DNA from: Clavelina lepadiformis
Lineage: Eukaryota > Chordata > Ascidiacea > Aplousobranchia > Clavelinidae
Direction: 5' to 3'
DNA: 64,000 nucleotides
Assembly (NCBI RefSeq): GCF_947623445.1
Contig: NC_135248.1
Coordinates: 5,146,977-5,210,976 of the forward strand
This document shows, piece after piece, positions 37,457 through 49,053 of the stretch. The notes beneath the pieces are model-generated. The model was not told the origin of the DNA, searched no databases, and was given only the letters and a program-made list of their open reading frames with translations. Positions within the stretch are counted from its first letter, which is position 1, and each line of letters starts with the position of its first letter. The position numbers and the translations under genes were made by a program.

Positions 37457-37529
37457 CGCCCGATAAGGGATTTGAACCCTTGACCGTTGGATTAAAAGTC
37501 CAACGCTCTACCGACTGAGCTAACCGGGC
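37457..37529 (-). tRNA. tRNA-Lys(UUU), unit 31
   Basis: Consensus copy. Confidence 0.95.
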
Positions 37530-37959
37530 TCCTCTTTTGTTAGATTACATCGGAAATCCCTCCTATCAAATTTGAATTTTATTATTAAGCTTGGTGGCTG
37601 ATGCAACAAAATTCAATTTTAACAGGCACATTTGTGATAAGGCTGAATTAGGAAACAATTTCAAGTGTGAAGAGGTTGATATTGTGTTACGTAGTGTTGG
37701 GTAGTTTCATGTATTGTTTGATGAGAGGCGTCTACATTTTATCCAACCGTTCAAGCCAGCGAAAGTCAAAACTTGATGTTGATTTACTCCAAATGATAGC
37801 TTGAAAATATGTGTCACTTTTACAACTTTAACTTTCTTCTACAATACCATGCGAAAGCGATAGGCAAAGAAAGCCATCTTGGTGTGTAAAGAATATTTCT
37901 TAGCCGCTATTCAGCGTGATGGGATGAAGAAATATTGACAAGACGCACCGTAATTACAC

Positions 37960-38041
37960 TGGCAGTGGTGGGATTCGAACCCACGCCATCGAAATGACTG
38001 GTGCCTAAAACCAGCGCCTTAGACCACTCGGCCACACTACC
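37960..38041 (-). tRNA. tRNA-Leu(UAG), unit 32, first copy
   Basis: Consensus copy in a 1415-bp unit. Confidence 0.93.
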
Positions 38042-38194
38042 GCGTTTACAAGCGATTTGAAATCTTAATTGGATTTACAGTACATCTTCAAACGTACGAA
38101 ACACTAAAAAGCGGCCATCTCATTGATTTATTAAAGTAAGGAAGACCACTCCATGATTGCGGAGTGAAGTTAAGCATAAAGTTTGTGAATCGAA

Positions 38195-38276
38195 TGGCAG
38201 CGGTGGGATTCCAACCCACGCCATCGAAATGACTGGTGCCTAAAACCAGCGCCTTAGACCACTCGGCCACACTACC
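38195..38276 (-). tRNA. tRNA-Leu(UAG)-like extra copy, unit 32, C56G
   Basis: Same as the extra copy of unit 24. Confidence 0.82.
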
Positions 38277-38429
38277 GCGTTTACAAGCGATTTGAAATCT
38301 TAATTGGATTTTCAGTGCATCTTCAAACGTACGAAACACTAACAAGCGGCCATCTCATTGATTTATTAAAGTAAGAAAGACCACTCCATGATTGCGGAGT
38401 GAAGTTAAGCATATAATTTGTGAAGCCAA

Positions 38430-38511
38430 TGGCAGCGGTGGGATTCGAACCCACGCCATCGAAATGACTGGTGCCTTAAACCAGCGCCTTAGACCGCTCG
38501 GCCACGCTACC
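38430..38511 (-). tRNA. tRNA-Leu(AAG), unit 32
   Basis: Consensus copy. Confidence 0.95.
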
Positions 38512-38871
38512 TATGTTGTTAAGTAAGCGATCGGAGTCTCGTTTTAACCTCCCTGCACCAGATCGGTCTTCGAGGGAACAAGTTTGATACAAACAGAGTT
38601 TACGTGTAATTGTTGTTCCAAACCACTTTTAAATATCTTACACCATAATGGTTGTAATACAACATTTATAAAAGTTTCACAAGTTTGCGTTTCTACTGTC
38701 TCGCGTCATGTTTAACTTGCACGATTTGGGGTGTCTCCTAAATGTTCCAATTTAGTGTTTAGACTGACTCTCAGCAAGACGAATCGAGATTGATTTCCGC
38801 TCTGGAGATGAAATAATAACTTTTGCGAAAGATCTGGCTTACGGTATTTTGTCAGAATACTGTAAAAGTCG

Positions 38872-38944
38872 CGCCCGATAAGAGATTTGAACCCTTGACC
38901 GTTGGATTAAAAGTCCAACGCTCTACCGACTGAGCTAACCGGGC
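38872..38944 (-). tRNA. tRNA-Lys(UUU), unit 32, C62T
   Basis: C62T gives a tolerable G52-U62 wobble in the T stem. Confidence 0.9.
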
Positions 38945-39374
38945 TCCTCTTTTGTTAGATTACATCGGAAATCCCTCCTATCAAATTTGAATTTTATTAT
39001 TAAGCTTGGTGGCTGATGCAACAAAATTCAATTTTAACAGGCACATTTGTGATAAGGCTGAATTAGGAAACAATTTCAAGTGTGAAGAGGTTGATATTGT
39101 GTTACGTAGTGTTGGGTAGTTTCATGTATTGTTTGATGAGAGGCGTCTACATTTTATCCAACCGTTCAAGCCAGCGAAAGTCAAAACTTGATGTTGATTT
39201 ACTCCAAATGATAGCTTGAAAATATGTGTCACTTTTACAACTTTAACTTTCTTCTACAATACCATGCGAAAGCGATAGGCAAAGAAAGCCATCTTGGTGT
39301 GTAAAGAATATTTCTTAGCCGCTATTCAGCGTGATGGGATGAAGAAATATTGACAAGACGCACCGTAATTACAC

Positions 39375-39456
39375 TGGCAGTGGTGGGATTCGAACCCACG
39401 CCATCGAAATGACTGGTGCCTAAAACCAGCGCCTTAGACCACTCGGCCACACTACC
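39375..39456 (-). tRNA. tRNA-Leu(UAG), unit 33, first copy
   Basis: Consensus copy in a 1415-bp unit. Confidence 0.93.
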
Positions 39457-39609
39457 GCGTTTACAAGCGATTTGAAATCTTAATTAGATTTACAGTACAT
39501 CTTCAAACGTACGAAACACTAAAAAGCGGCCATCTCATTGATTTATTAAAGTAAGGAAGACCACTCCATGATTGCGGAGTGAAGTTAAGCATAAAATTTG
39601 TGAATCCAA

Positions 39610-39691
39610 TGGCAGCGGTGGGATTCCAACCCACGCCATCGAAATGACTGGTGCCTAAAACCAGCGCCTTAGACCACTCGGCCACACTACC
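39610..39691 (-). tRNA. tRNA-Leu(UAG)-like extra copy, unit 33, C56G
   Basis: Same as the extra copy of unit 24. Confidence 0.82.
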
Positions 39692-39844
39692 GCGTTTACA
39701 AGCGATTTGAAATCTTAATTGGATTTTCAGTGCATCTTCAAACGTACGAAACACTAACAAGCGGCCATCTCATTGATTTATTAAAGTAAGAAAGACCACT
39801 CCATGATTGCGGAGTGAAGTTAAGCATATAATTTGTGAAGCCAA

Positions 39845-39926
39845 TGGCAGCGGTGGGATTCGAACCCACGCCATCGAAATGACTGGTGCCTTAAACCAGC
39901 GCCTTAGACCGCTCGGCCACGCTACC
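39845..39926 (-). tRNA. tRNA-Leu(AAG), unit 33
   Basis: Consensus copy. Confidence 0.95.
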
Positions 39927-40286
39927 TATGTTGTTAAGTAAGCGATCGGAGTCTCGTTTTAACCTCCCTGCACCAGATCGGTCTTCGAGGGAACAAGTTT
40001 GATACAAACAGAGTTTACGTGTAATTGTTGTTCCAAACCACTTTTAAATATCTTACACCATAATGGTTGTAATACAACATTTATAAAAGTTTCACAAGTT
40101 TGCGTTTCTACTGTCTCGCGTCATGTTTAACTTGCACGATTTGGGGTGTCTCCTAAATGTTCCAATTTAGTGTTTAGACTGACTCTCAGCAAGACGAATC
40201 GAGATTGATTTCCGCTCTGGAGATGAAATAATAACTTTTGCGAAAGATCTGGCTTACGGTATTTTGTCAGAATACTGTAAAAGTCG

Positions 40287-40359
40287 CGCCCGATAAGGGA
40301 TTTGAACCCTTGACCGTTGGATTAAAAGTCCAACGCTCTACCGACTGAGCTAACCGGGC
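40287..40359 (-). tRNA. tRNA-Lys(UUU), unit 33
   Basis: Consensus copy. Confidence 0.95.
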
Positions 40360-40789
40360 TCCTCTTTTGTTAGATTACATCGGAAATCCCTCCTATCAAA
40401 TTTGAATTTTATTATTAAGCTTGGTGGCTGATGCAACAAAATTCAATTTTAACAGGCACATTTGTGATAAGGCTGAATTAGGAAACAATTTCAAGTGTGA
40501 AGAGGTTGATATTGTGTTACGTAGTGTTGGGTAGTTTCATGTATTGTTTGATGAGAGGCGTCTACATTTTATCTAACCGTTCAAGCCAGCGAAAGTCAAA
40601 ACTTGATGTTGATTTACTCCAAATGATAGCTTGAAAATATGTGTCACTTTTACAACTTTAACTTTCTTCTACAATACCATGCGAAAGCGATAGGCAAAGA
40701 AAGCCATCTTGGTGTGTAAAGAATATTTCTTAGCCGCTATTCAGCGTGATGGGATGAAGAAATATTGACAAGACGCACCGTAATTACAC

Positions 40790-40871
40790 TGGCAGTGGTG
40801 GGATTCGAACCCACGCCATCGAAATGACTGGTGCCTAAAACCAGCGCCTTAGACCACTCGGCCACACTACC
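40790..40871 (-). tRNA. tRNA-Leu(UAG), unit 34
   Basis: Consensus copy. Confidence 0.93.
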
Positions 40872-41024
40872 GCGTTTACAAGCGATTTGAAATCTTAATT
40901 GGATTTTCAGTACATCTTCAAACGTACGAAACACTAACAAGCGGCCGTCTCATTGATTTATTAAAGTAAGGAAGACCACTCCATGATTGCGGAGTGAAGT
41001 TAAGCATAAAATTTGTAAATCCAA

Positions 41025-41106
41025 TGGCAGCGGTGGGATTCGAACCCACGCCATCGAAATGACGGGTGCCTTAAACCAGCGCCTTAGACCGCTCGGCCAC
41101 GCTACC
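41025..41106 (-). tRNA. tRNA-Leu(AAG), unit 34, A42C
   Basis: Anticodon-stem mismatch as in unit 0. Confidence 0.88.
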
Positions 41107-41466
41107 TATGTTGTTAAGTTAGCGATCGGAGTCTCGTTTTAACCTCCCTGCACCAGATCGGTCTTCGAGGGAACAAGTTTGATACAAACAGAGTTTACGT
41201 GTAATTGTTGTTCCAAACCACTTTTAAATATCTTGCACCATAATGGTTTCAATACAACATTTGTAAAAGTTTCACAAGTTTGCGTTTCTACTGTCTCGCG
41301 TCATGTTTAACTTGCACGATTTGGGGTGTCTCCTAAATGTTCCAATTTAGTGTTTAGACTGACTCTCAGCAAGACGAATCGAGATTGATTTCCGCTCTGG
41401 AGATGAAATAATAACTTTTGCGAAAGATCTGGCTTACGGTTTTTTGTCAGAATACTGTAAAAGTCG

Positions 41467-41539
41467 CGCCCGATAAGGTATTTGAACCCTTGACCGTTGG
41501 ATTAAAAGTCCAACGCTCTACCGACTGAGCTAACCGGGC
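41467..41539 (-). tRNA. tRNA-Lys(UUU)-like, unit 34, C61A
   Basis: Same G53-C61 loss as unit 0 and found nowhere else in the array. Confidence 0.85.
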
Positions 41540-41969
41540 TCCTCTTTTGTTAGATTACATCGGAAATCCGTGCTATCAAATTTGAATTTAAATATTAAGC
41601 TTGGTGGCTGATGCAACAAAATTCAATTTTAACAGGCACATTTGTGATAAGGCTGAATTAGGAAACAATTTCAAGTGTGAAGAGGTTGATATTGTGTTAC
41701 ATAGTGTTGGTTAGTTTCATGTATTGTTTGATGAGAGGCGTCTACATTTTATCCAACCGTTCAAGCCGGCGAAAGTCAAAACTTGATGCTGATTTACTCC
41801 AAATGATAGCTTGAAAATATGTGTCACTTTTACAACTTTAACTTTCTTCTACAATACCATGCGAAAGCGATAGGCAAAGAAAGCCATCTTGGTGTGTAAA
41901 GAATATTTCTTAGCCGCTATTCAGCGTGATGGGATGAAGAAATATTGACAAGACGCACCGTAATTACAC

Positions 41970-42051
41970 TGGCAGTGGTGGGATTCGAACCCACGCCATC
42001 GAAATGACAGGTGCCTAAAACCAGCGCCTTAGACCACTCGGCCACACTTCC
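41970..42051 (-). tRNA. tRNA-Leu(UAG), unit 35, T3A and A42T
   Basis: A42T mismatches the anticodon stem (U28-U42) and T3A turns the acceptor U3-G70 wobble into A-G. Probably weak. Confidence 0.82.
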
Positions 42052-42204
42052 GCTTTTACAAGCGATTTGAAATCTTAATTGGATTTTCAGTACATCTTCA
42101 AACGTACGAAACACTAACAAGCGGCCGTCTCATTGATTTATTAAAGTAAGGAAGACCACTCCATGATTGCGGAGTGAAGTTAAGCATAAATTTTGTGAAT
42201 CCAA

Positions 42205-42286
42205 TGGCAGCGGTGAGATTCGAACCCACGCCATCGAAATGACTGGTGCCTTAAACCAGCGCCTTAGACCGCTCGGCCACGCTACC
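42205..42286 (-). tRNA. tRNA-Leu(AAG), unit 35, C62T
   Basis: T-stem G-U wobble shared only with unit 1. Confidence 0.92.
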
Positions 42287-42646
42287 TATGTTGTTAAGTA
42301 AGCGATCGGAGTCTCGTTTTAACCTCCCTGCACCAGATCGGTCTTCGAGGGAACAAGTTTGATACAAACAGAGTTTACGTGTAATTGTTGTTCCAAACCA
42401 CTTTTAAATATCTTACACCATAATGGTTGTAATACAACATTTATAAAAGTTTCACAAGTTTGCGTTTCTACTGTCTCGCGTCATGTTTAACTTGTACGAT
42501 TTGGGGTGTCTCCTAAATGTTCCAATTTAGTGTTTAGACTGACTCTCAGCAAGACGAATCGAGATTGATTTCCGCTCTGGAGATGAAATAATAACTTTTG
42601 CGAAAGATCTGGCTTACGGTTTTTTGTCAGAATACTGTAAAAGTCG

Positions 42647-42719
42647 CGCCCGATAAGGGATTTGAACCCTTGACCGTTGGATTAAAAGTCCAACGCTCTA
42701 CCGACTGAGCTAACCGGGC
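42647..42719 (-). tRNA. tRNA-Lys(UUU), unit 35
   Basis: Consensus copy. Confidence 0.95.
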
Positions 42720-43149
42720 TCCTCTTTTGTTAGATTACATCGGAAATCCGTGCTATCAAATTTGAATTTAAATATTAAGCTTGGTGGCTGATGCAACAAA
42801 ATTCAATTTTAACAGGCACATTTGTGATAAGGCTGAATTAGGAAACAATTTCAAGTGTGAAGAGGTTGATATTGTGTTACATAGTGTTGGTTAGTTTCAT
42901 GTATTGTTTGATGAGAGGCGTCTACATTTTATCCAACCGTTCAAGCCAGCGAAAGTCAAAACTTGATGTTGATTTACTCCAAATGATAGCTTGAAAATAT
43001 GTGTCACTTTTACAACTTTAACTTTCTTCTACAATACCATGCGAAAGCGATAGGCAAAGAAAGCCATCTTGGTGTGTAAAGAATATTTCTTAGCCGCTAT
43101 TCAGCGTGATGGGATGAAGAAATATTGACAAGACGCACCGTAATTACAC

Positions 43150-43231
43150 TGGCAGTGGTGGGATTCGAACCCACGCCATCGAAATGACTGGTGCCTAAAA
43201 CCAGCGCCTTAGACCACTCGGCCACACTACC
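43150..43231 (-). tRNA. tRNA-Leu(UAG), unit 36
   Basis: Consensus copy. Confidence 0.93.
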
Positions 43232-43384
43232 GCGTTTACAATCGATTTGAAATCTTAATTGGATTTTCAGTACATCTTCAAACGTACGAAACACTAACAA
43301 GCGGCCATCTCATTGATTTATTAAAGTAAGGAAGACCACTCCATGATTGCGGAGTAAAGTTAAGCATAAAAGTTGTGAATCCAA

Positions 43385-43466
43385 TGGCAGCGGTGGGATT
43401 CGAACCCACGCCATCGAAATGACTGGTGCCTTAAACCAGCGCCTTAGACCGCTCGGCCACGCTACC
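43385..43466 (-). tRNA. tRNA-Leu(AAG), unit 36
   Basis: Consensus copy. Confidence 0.95.
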
Positions 43467-43826
43467 TATGTTGTTAAGTAAGCGATCGGAGTCTCGTTTT
43501 AACCTCCCTGCACCAGATCGGTCTTCGAGGGAACAAGTTTGATACAAACAGAGTTTACGTGTAATTGTTGTTCCAAACCACTTTTAAATATCTTGCACCA
43601 TAATGGTTTTAATACAACATTTATAAAAGTTTCACAAGTTCGCGTTTCTACTGTCTCGCGTCATGTTTAACTTGCACGATTTGGGGTGTCTCCTAAATGT
43701 TCCAATTTAGTGTTTAGACTGACTCTCAGCAAGACGAATCGAGATTGATTTCCGCTCTGGAGATGAAATAATAACTTTTGCGAAAGATCGGGCTTACGGT
43801 TTTTTGTCAGAATACTGTAAAAGTCG

Positions 43827-43899
43827 CGCCCGATAAGGGATTTGAACCCTTGACCGTTGGATTAAACGTCCAACGCTCTACCGACTGAGCTAACCGGGC
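43827..43899 (-). tRNA. tRNA-Lys(UUU)-like, unit 36, G33 with C17
   Basis: G33 as in unit 4 but with the ordinary C17 D loop. Confidence 0.85.
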
Positions 43900-44328
43900 T
43901 CCTCTTGGTTAGATTACATCGGAAATCCGTGCTATCAAATTTGAATTTAAATATTAAGCTTGGTGGCTGATGCAACAAAATTCAATTTTAACAGGCACAT
44001 TTGTGATAAGGCTGAATTAGGAAACAATTTCAAGTGTGAAGAGGTTGATATTGTGTTACATAGTGTTGGTTAGTTTCATGTATTGTTTGATGAGAGGCGT
44101 CTACATTTTATCCAACCGTTCAAGCCAGCGAAAGTCAAAACTTGATGTTGATTTACTCCAAATGATAGCTTGAAAATATGTGTCACTTTTACAACTTTAA
44201 CTATCTTCTACAATACCATGCGAAAGCGATAGGTAAAGAAAGCCATCTTGGTGTGTAAAGAATATTTCTTAGCCGCTATTCAGCGTGATGGGATGAAGAA
44301 ATATTGACAAGACGCACCGTAATTACAC

Positions 44329-44410
44329 TGGCAGTGGTGGGATTCGAACCCACGCCATCGAAATGACTGGTGCCTAAAACCAGCGCCTTAGACCACTCGG
44401 CCACACTACC
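44329..44410 (-). tRNA. tRNA-Leu(UAG), unit 37
   Basis: Consensus gene; the 5' flank differs from most units. Confidence 0.93.
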
Positions 44411-44563
44411 GCGATTACAAGCGATTTGAAATCTTAATTGCATTTTCAGTACATCTTCAAACGTACGAAACACTAACAAGCGGCCAAATCATTGATTTAT
44501 TAAAGTAAGGAAGACCACTCCATGATTGCGGAGTGTAGTTAAGCATAAAATTTATAAATCGAG

Positions 44564-44645
44564 TGGCAGCGGTGGGATTCGAACCCACGCGATCGAAATG
44601 ACTGGTGCCTTAAACCAGCGCCTTAGACCGCTCGGCCACGCTACC
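44564..44645 (-). tRNA. tRNA-Leu(AAG), unit 37
   Basis: One private G-to-C change in the variable arm. Confidence 0.92.
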
Positions 44646-45009
44646 TATGTTGTTAAGTAAGCGATCGGAGTCTCGTTTTAACCTCCCTGCACCAGATCGG
44701 TCTTCGAGGGAACAAGTTTGATACAAACAGAGTTTACGTGTAATTGTTGTTCCAAACCACTTTTAAATATCTTACACCATAATGGTTGTAATACAACATT
44801 TATAAAAGTTTCACAAGTTTGCGTTTCTACTGTCTCGCGTCATGTTTAACTTGCACGATTTGGGGTGTCTCCTAAATGTTCCAATTTAGTGTTTAGACTG
44901 ACTCTCAGCAAGACGAATCGAGATTGATTTCCGCTCTGGAGATGAAATAATAAATAACTTTTGCGAAAGATCTGGCTTACGGTTTTTTGTCAGAATACTG
45001 TAAAAGTCG

Positions 45010-45082
45010 CGCCCGATAAGGGATTTGAACCCTTGACCGTTGGATTAAACGTCCAACGCTCTACCGACTGAGCTAACCGGGC
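45010..45082 (-). tRNA. tRNA-Lys(UUU)-like, unit 37, G33 with C17
   Basis: As unit 36. Confidence 0.85.
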
Positions 45083-45511
45083 TCCTCTTGGTTAGATTAC
45101 ATCGGAAATCCGTGCTATCAACTTTGAATTTAAATATTAAGCTTGGTGGCTGATGCAACAAAATTCAATTTTAACAGGCACATTTGTGATAAGGCTGAAT
45201 TAGGAAACAATTTCAAGTGTGAAGAGGTTGATATTGTGTTACATAGTGTTGGTTAGTTTCATGTATTGTTTGATGAGAGGCGTCTACATTTTATCCAACC
45301 GTTCAAGCCAGCGAAAGTCAAAACTTGATGTTGATTTACTCCAAATGATAGCTTGAAAATATGTGTCACTTTTACAACTTTAACTATCTTCTACAATACC
45401 ATGCGAAAGCGATAGGTAAAGAAAGCCATCTTGGTGTGTAAAGAATATTTCTTAGCCGCTATTCAGCGTGATGGGATGAAGAAATATTGACAAGACGCAC
45501 CGTAATTACAC

Positions 45512-45593
45512 TGGCAGTGGTGGGATTCGAACCCACGCCATCGAAATGACTGGTGCCTAAAACCAGCGCCTTTTACCACTCGGCCACACTACC
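45512..45593 (-). tRNA. tRNA-Leu(UAG), unit 38, D-loop variant
   Basis: C20a and T20b are both A; these are variable D-loop positions, so activity may be kept. Confidence 0.87.
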
Positions 45594-45746
45594 GCGATTA
45601 CAAGCGATTTGAAATCTTAATTGCATTTTCAGTACATCTTCAAACGTACGAAACACTAACAAGCGGCCGTCTCATTGATTTATTAAAGTAAGGAAGACCA
45701 CTCCATGATTGCGGAGTGTAGTTAAGCATAAAATTTATAAATCGAA

Positions 45747-45828
45747 TGGCAGCGGTGGGATTCGAACCCACGCCATCGAAATGACTGGTGCCTTAAACCA
45801 GCGCCTTAGACCGCTCGGCCACGCTACC
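45747..45828 (-). tRNA. tRNA-Leu(AAG), unit 38
   Basis: Consensus copy. Confidence 0.95.
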
Positions 45829-46188
45829 TATGTTGTTAAGTAAGCGATCGGAGTCTCGTTTTTACCTCCCTGCACCAGATCGGTCTTCGAAGGAACAAGT
45901 TTGATACAAACAGAGTTTACGTGTAATTGTTGTTCCAAACCACTTTTAAATATCTTACACCATAATGGTTGTAATACAACATTTATAAAAGTTTCACAAG
46001 TTTGCGTTTCTACTGTCTCGCGTCATGTTTAACTTGCACGATTTGGGGTGTCTCCTAAATGTTCCAATTTAGTGTTTAGACTGACTCTCAGCAAGACGAA
46101 TCGAGATTGATTTCTGCTCTGGAGATGAAATAATAACTTTTGCGAAAGATCTGGCTTACGGTTTTTTGTCAGAATACTGTAAAAGTCG

Positions 46189-46261
46189 CGCCCGATAAGG
46201 GATTTGAACCCTTGACCGTTGGATTAAACGTCCAACGCTCTACCGACTGAGCTAACCGGGC
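46189..46261 (-). tRNA. tRNA-Lys(UUU)-like, unit 38, G33 with C17
   Basis: As unit 36. Confidence 0.85.
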
Positions 46262-46690
46262 TCCTTTTTGTTAGATTACATCGGAAATCCGTGCTATCAA
46301 ATTTGAATTTAAATATTAAGCTTGGTGGCTGATGCAACAAAATTCAATTTTAACAGGCACATTTGTGATAAGGCTGAATTAGGAAACAATTTCAAGTGTG
46401 AAGAGGTTGATATTGTGTTACATAGTGTTGGTTAGTTTCATGCATTGTTTGATGAGAGGCGTCTACATTTTATCCAACCGTTCAAGCCAGCGAAAGTCAA
46501 AACTTGATGTTGATTTACTCCAAATGATAGCTTGAAAATATGTGTCACTTTTACAACTTTAACTTTCTTCTACAATACCATGCGAAAGCGATAGGTAAAG
46601 AAAGCCATCTTGGTGTGTAAAGAATATTTCTTAGCCGCTATTCAGCGTGATGGGATGAAGAAATATTGACAAGACGCACCGTAATTACAC

Positions 46691-46772
46691 TGGCAGTGGT
46701 GGGATTCGAACCCACGCCATCGAAATGACTGGTGCCTAAAACCAGCGCCTTTTACCACTCGGCCACACTACC
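46691..46772 (-). tRNA. tRNA-Leu(UAG), unit 39, D-loop variant
   Basis: As unit 38. Confidence 0.87.
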
Positions 46773-46925
46773 GCGATTACAAGCGATTTGAAATCTTAAT
46801 TGCATTTTCAGTACATCTTCAAACGTACGAAACACTAACAAGCGGCCGTCTCATTGATTTATTAAAGTAAGGAAGACCACTCCATGATTGCGGAGTGTAG
46901 TTAAGCATAAAATTTATAAATCGAA

Positions 46926-47007
46926 TGGCAGCGGTGGGATTCGAACCCACGCCATCGAAATGACTGGTGCCTTAAACCAGCGCCTTAGACCGCTCGGCCA
47001 CGCTACC
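46926..47007 (-). tRNA. tRNA-Leu(AAG), unit 39
   Basis: Consensus copy. Confidence 0.95.
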
Positions 47008-47367
47008 TATGTTGTTAAGTAAGCGATCGGAGTCTCGTTTTTACCTCCCTGCACCAGATCGGTCTTCGAAGGAACAAGTTTGATACAAACAGAGTTTACG
47101 TGTAATTGTTGTTCCAAACCACTTTTAAATATCTTACACCATAATGGTTGTAATACAACATTTATAAAAGTTTCACAAGTTTGCGTTTCTACTGTCTCGC
47201 GTCATGTTTAACTTGCACGATTTGGGGTGTCTCCTAAATGTTCCAATTTAGTGTTTAGACTGACTCTCAGCAAGACGAATCGAGATTGATTTCTGCTCTG
47301 GAGATGAAATAATAACTTTTGCGAAAGATCTGGCTTACGGTTTTTTGTCAGAATACTGTAAAAGTCG

Positions 47368-47440
47368 CGCCCGATAAGGGATTTGAACCCTTGACCGTTG
47401 GATTAAACGTCCAACGCTCTACCGACTGAGCTAACCGGGC
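47368..47440 (-). tRNA. tRNA-Lys(UUU)-like, unit 39, G33 with C17
   Basis: As unit 36. Confidence 0.85.
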
Positions 47441-47869
47441 TCCTTTTTGTTAGATTACATCGGAAATCCGTGCTATCAAATTTGAATTTAAATATTAAGC
47501 TTGGTGGCTGATGCAACAAAATTCAATTTTAACAGGCACATTTGTGATAAGGCTGAATTAGGAAACAATTTCAAGTGTGAAGAGGTTGATATTGTGTTAC
47601 ATAGTGTTGGTTAGTTTCATGTATTGTTTGATGAGAGGCGTCTACATTTTATCCAACCGTTCAAGCCAGCGAAAGTCAAAACTTGATGTTGATTTACTCC
47701 AAATGATAGCTTGAAAATATGTGTCACTTTTACAACTTTAACTTTCTTCTACAATACCATGCGAAAGCGATAGGTAAAGAAAGCCATCTTGGTGTGTAAA
47801 GAATATTTCTTAGCCGCTATTCAGCGTGATGGGATGAAGAAATATTGACAAGACGCACCGTAATTACAC

Positions 47870-47951
47870 TGGCAGTGGTGGGATTCGAACCCACGCCATC
47901 GAAATGACTGGTGCCTAAAACCAGCGCCTTTTACCACTCGGCCACACTACC
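47870..47951 (-). tRNA. tRNA-Leu(UAG), unit 40, D-loop variant
   Basis: As unit 38. Confidence 0.87.
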
Positions 47952-48104
47952 GCGATTACAAGCGATTTGAAATCTTAATTGCATTTTCAGTACATCTTCA
48001 AACGTACGAAACACTAACAAGCGGCCGTCTCATTGATTTATTAAAGTAAGGAAGACCACTCCATGATTGCGGAGTGTAGTTAAGCATAAAATTTATAAAT
48101 CGAA

Positions 48105-48186
48105 TGGCAGCGGTGGGATTCGAACCCATGCCATCGAAATGACTGGTGCCTTAAACCAGCGCCTTAGACCGCTCGGCCACGCTACC
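48105..48186 (-). tRNA. tRNA-Leu(AAG), unit 40, G49A
   Basis: A49-C65 mismatch at the outer T-stem pair, private to this unit. Confidence 0.88.
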
Positions 48187-48550
48187 TATGTTGTTAAGTT
48201 AGCGATCGGAGTCTCGTTTTAACCTCCCTGCACCAGATCGGTCTTCGAGGGAACAAGTTTGATACAAACAGAGTTTACGTGTAATTGTTGTTCCAAACCA
48301 CTTTTAAATATCTTACACCATAATGGTTGTAATACAACATTTATAAAAGTTTCACAAGTTTGCGTTTCTACTGTCTCGCGTCATGTTTAACTTGCACGAT
48401 TTGGGGTGTCTCCTAAATGTTCCAATTTAGTGTTTAGACTGACTCTCAGCAAGACGAATCGAGATTGATTTCCGCTCTGGAGATGAAATAATAAATAACT
48501 TTTGCGAAAGATCTGGCTTACGTTTTTTTGTCAGAATACTGTAAAAGTCG

Positions 48551-48623
48551 CGCCCGATAAGGGATTTGAACCCTTGACCGTTGGATTAAACGTCCAACGC
48601 TCTACCGACTGAGCTAACCGGGC
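48551..48623 (-). tRNA. tRNA-Lys(UUU)-like, unit 40, G33 with C17
   Basis: As unit 36. This is the last Lys gene of the array; unit 41 ends before its own. Confidence 0.85.
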
Positions 48624-49053
48624 TCCTCTTTTGTTAGATTACATCGGAAATCCGTGCTATCAAATTTGAATTTAAATATTAAGCTTGGTGGCTGATGCAA
48701 CAAAATTCAATTTTAACAGGCACATTTGTGATAAGGCTGAATTAGGAAACAATTTCAAGTGTGAAGAGGTTGATATTGTGTTACATAGTGTTGGTTAGTT
48801 TCATGTATTGTTTGATGAGAGGCGTCTACATTTTATCCAACCGTTCAAGCCAGCGAAAGTCAAAACTTGATGCTGATTTACTCCAAATGATAGCTTGAAA
48901 ATATGTGTCACTTTTACAACTTTAACTTTCTTCTACAATACCATGCGAAAGCGATAGGCAAAGAAAGCCATCTTGGTGTGTAAAGAATATTTCTTAACCG
49001 CTATTCAGCGTGATGGGATGAAGAAATATTGACAAGACGCACCGTAATTACAC

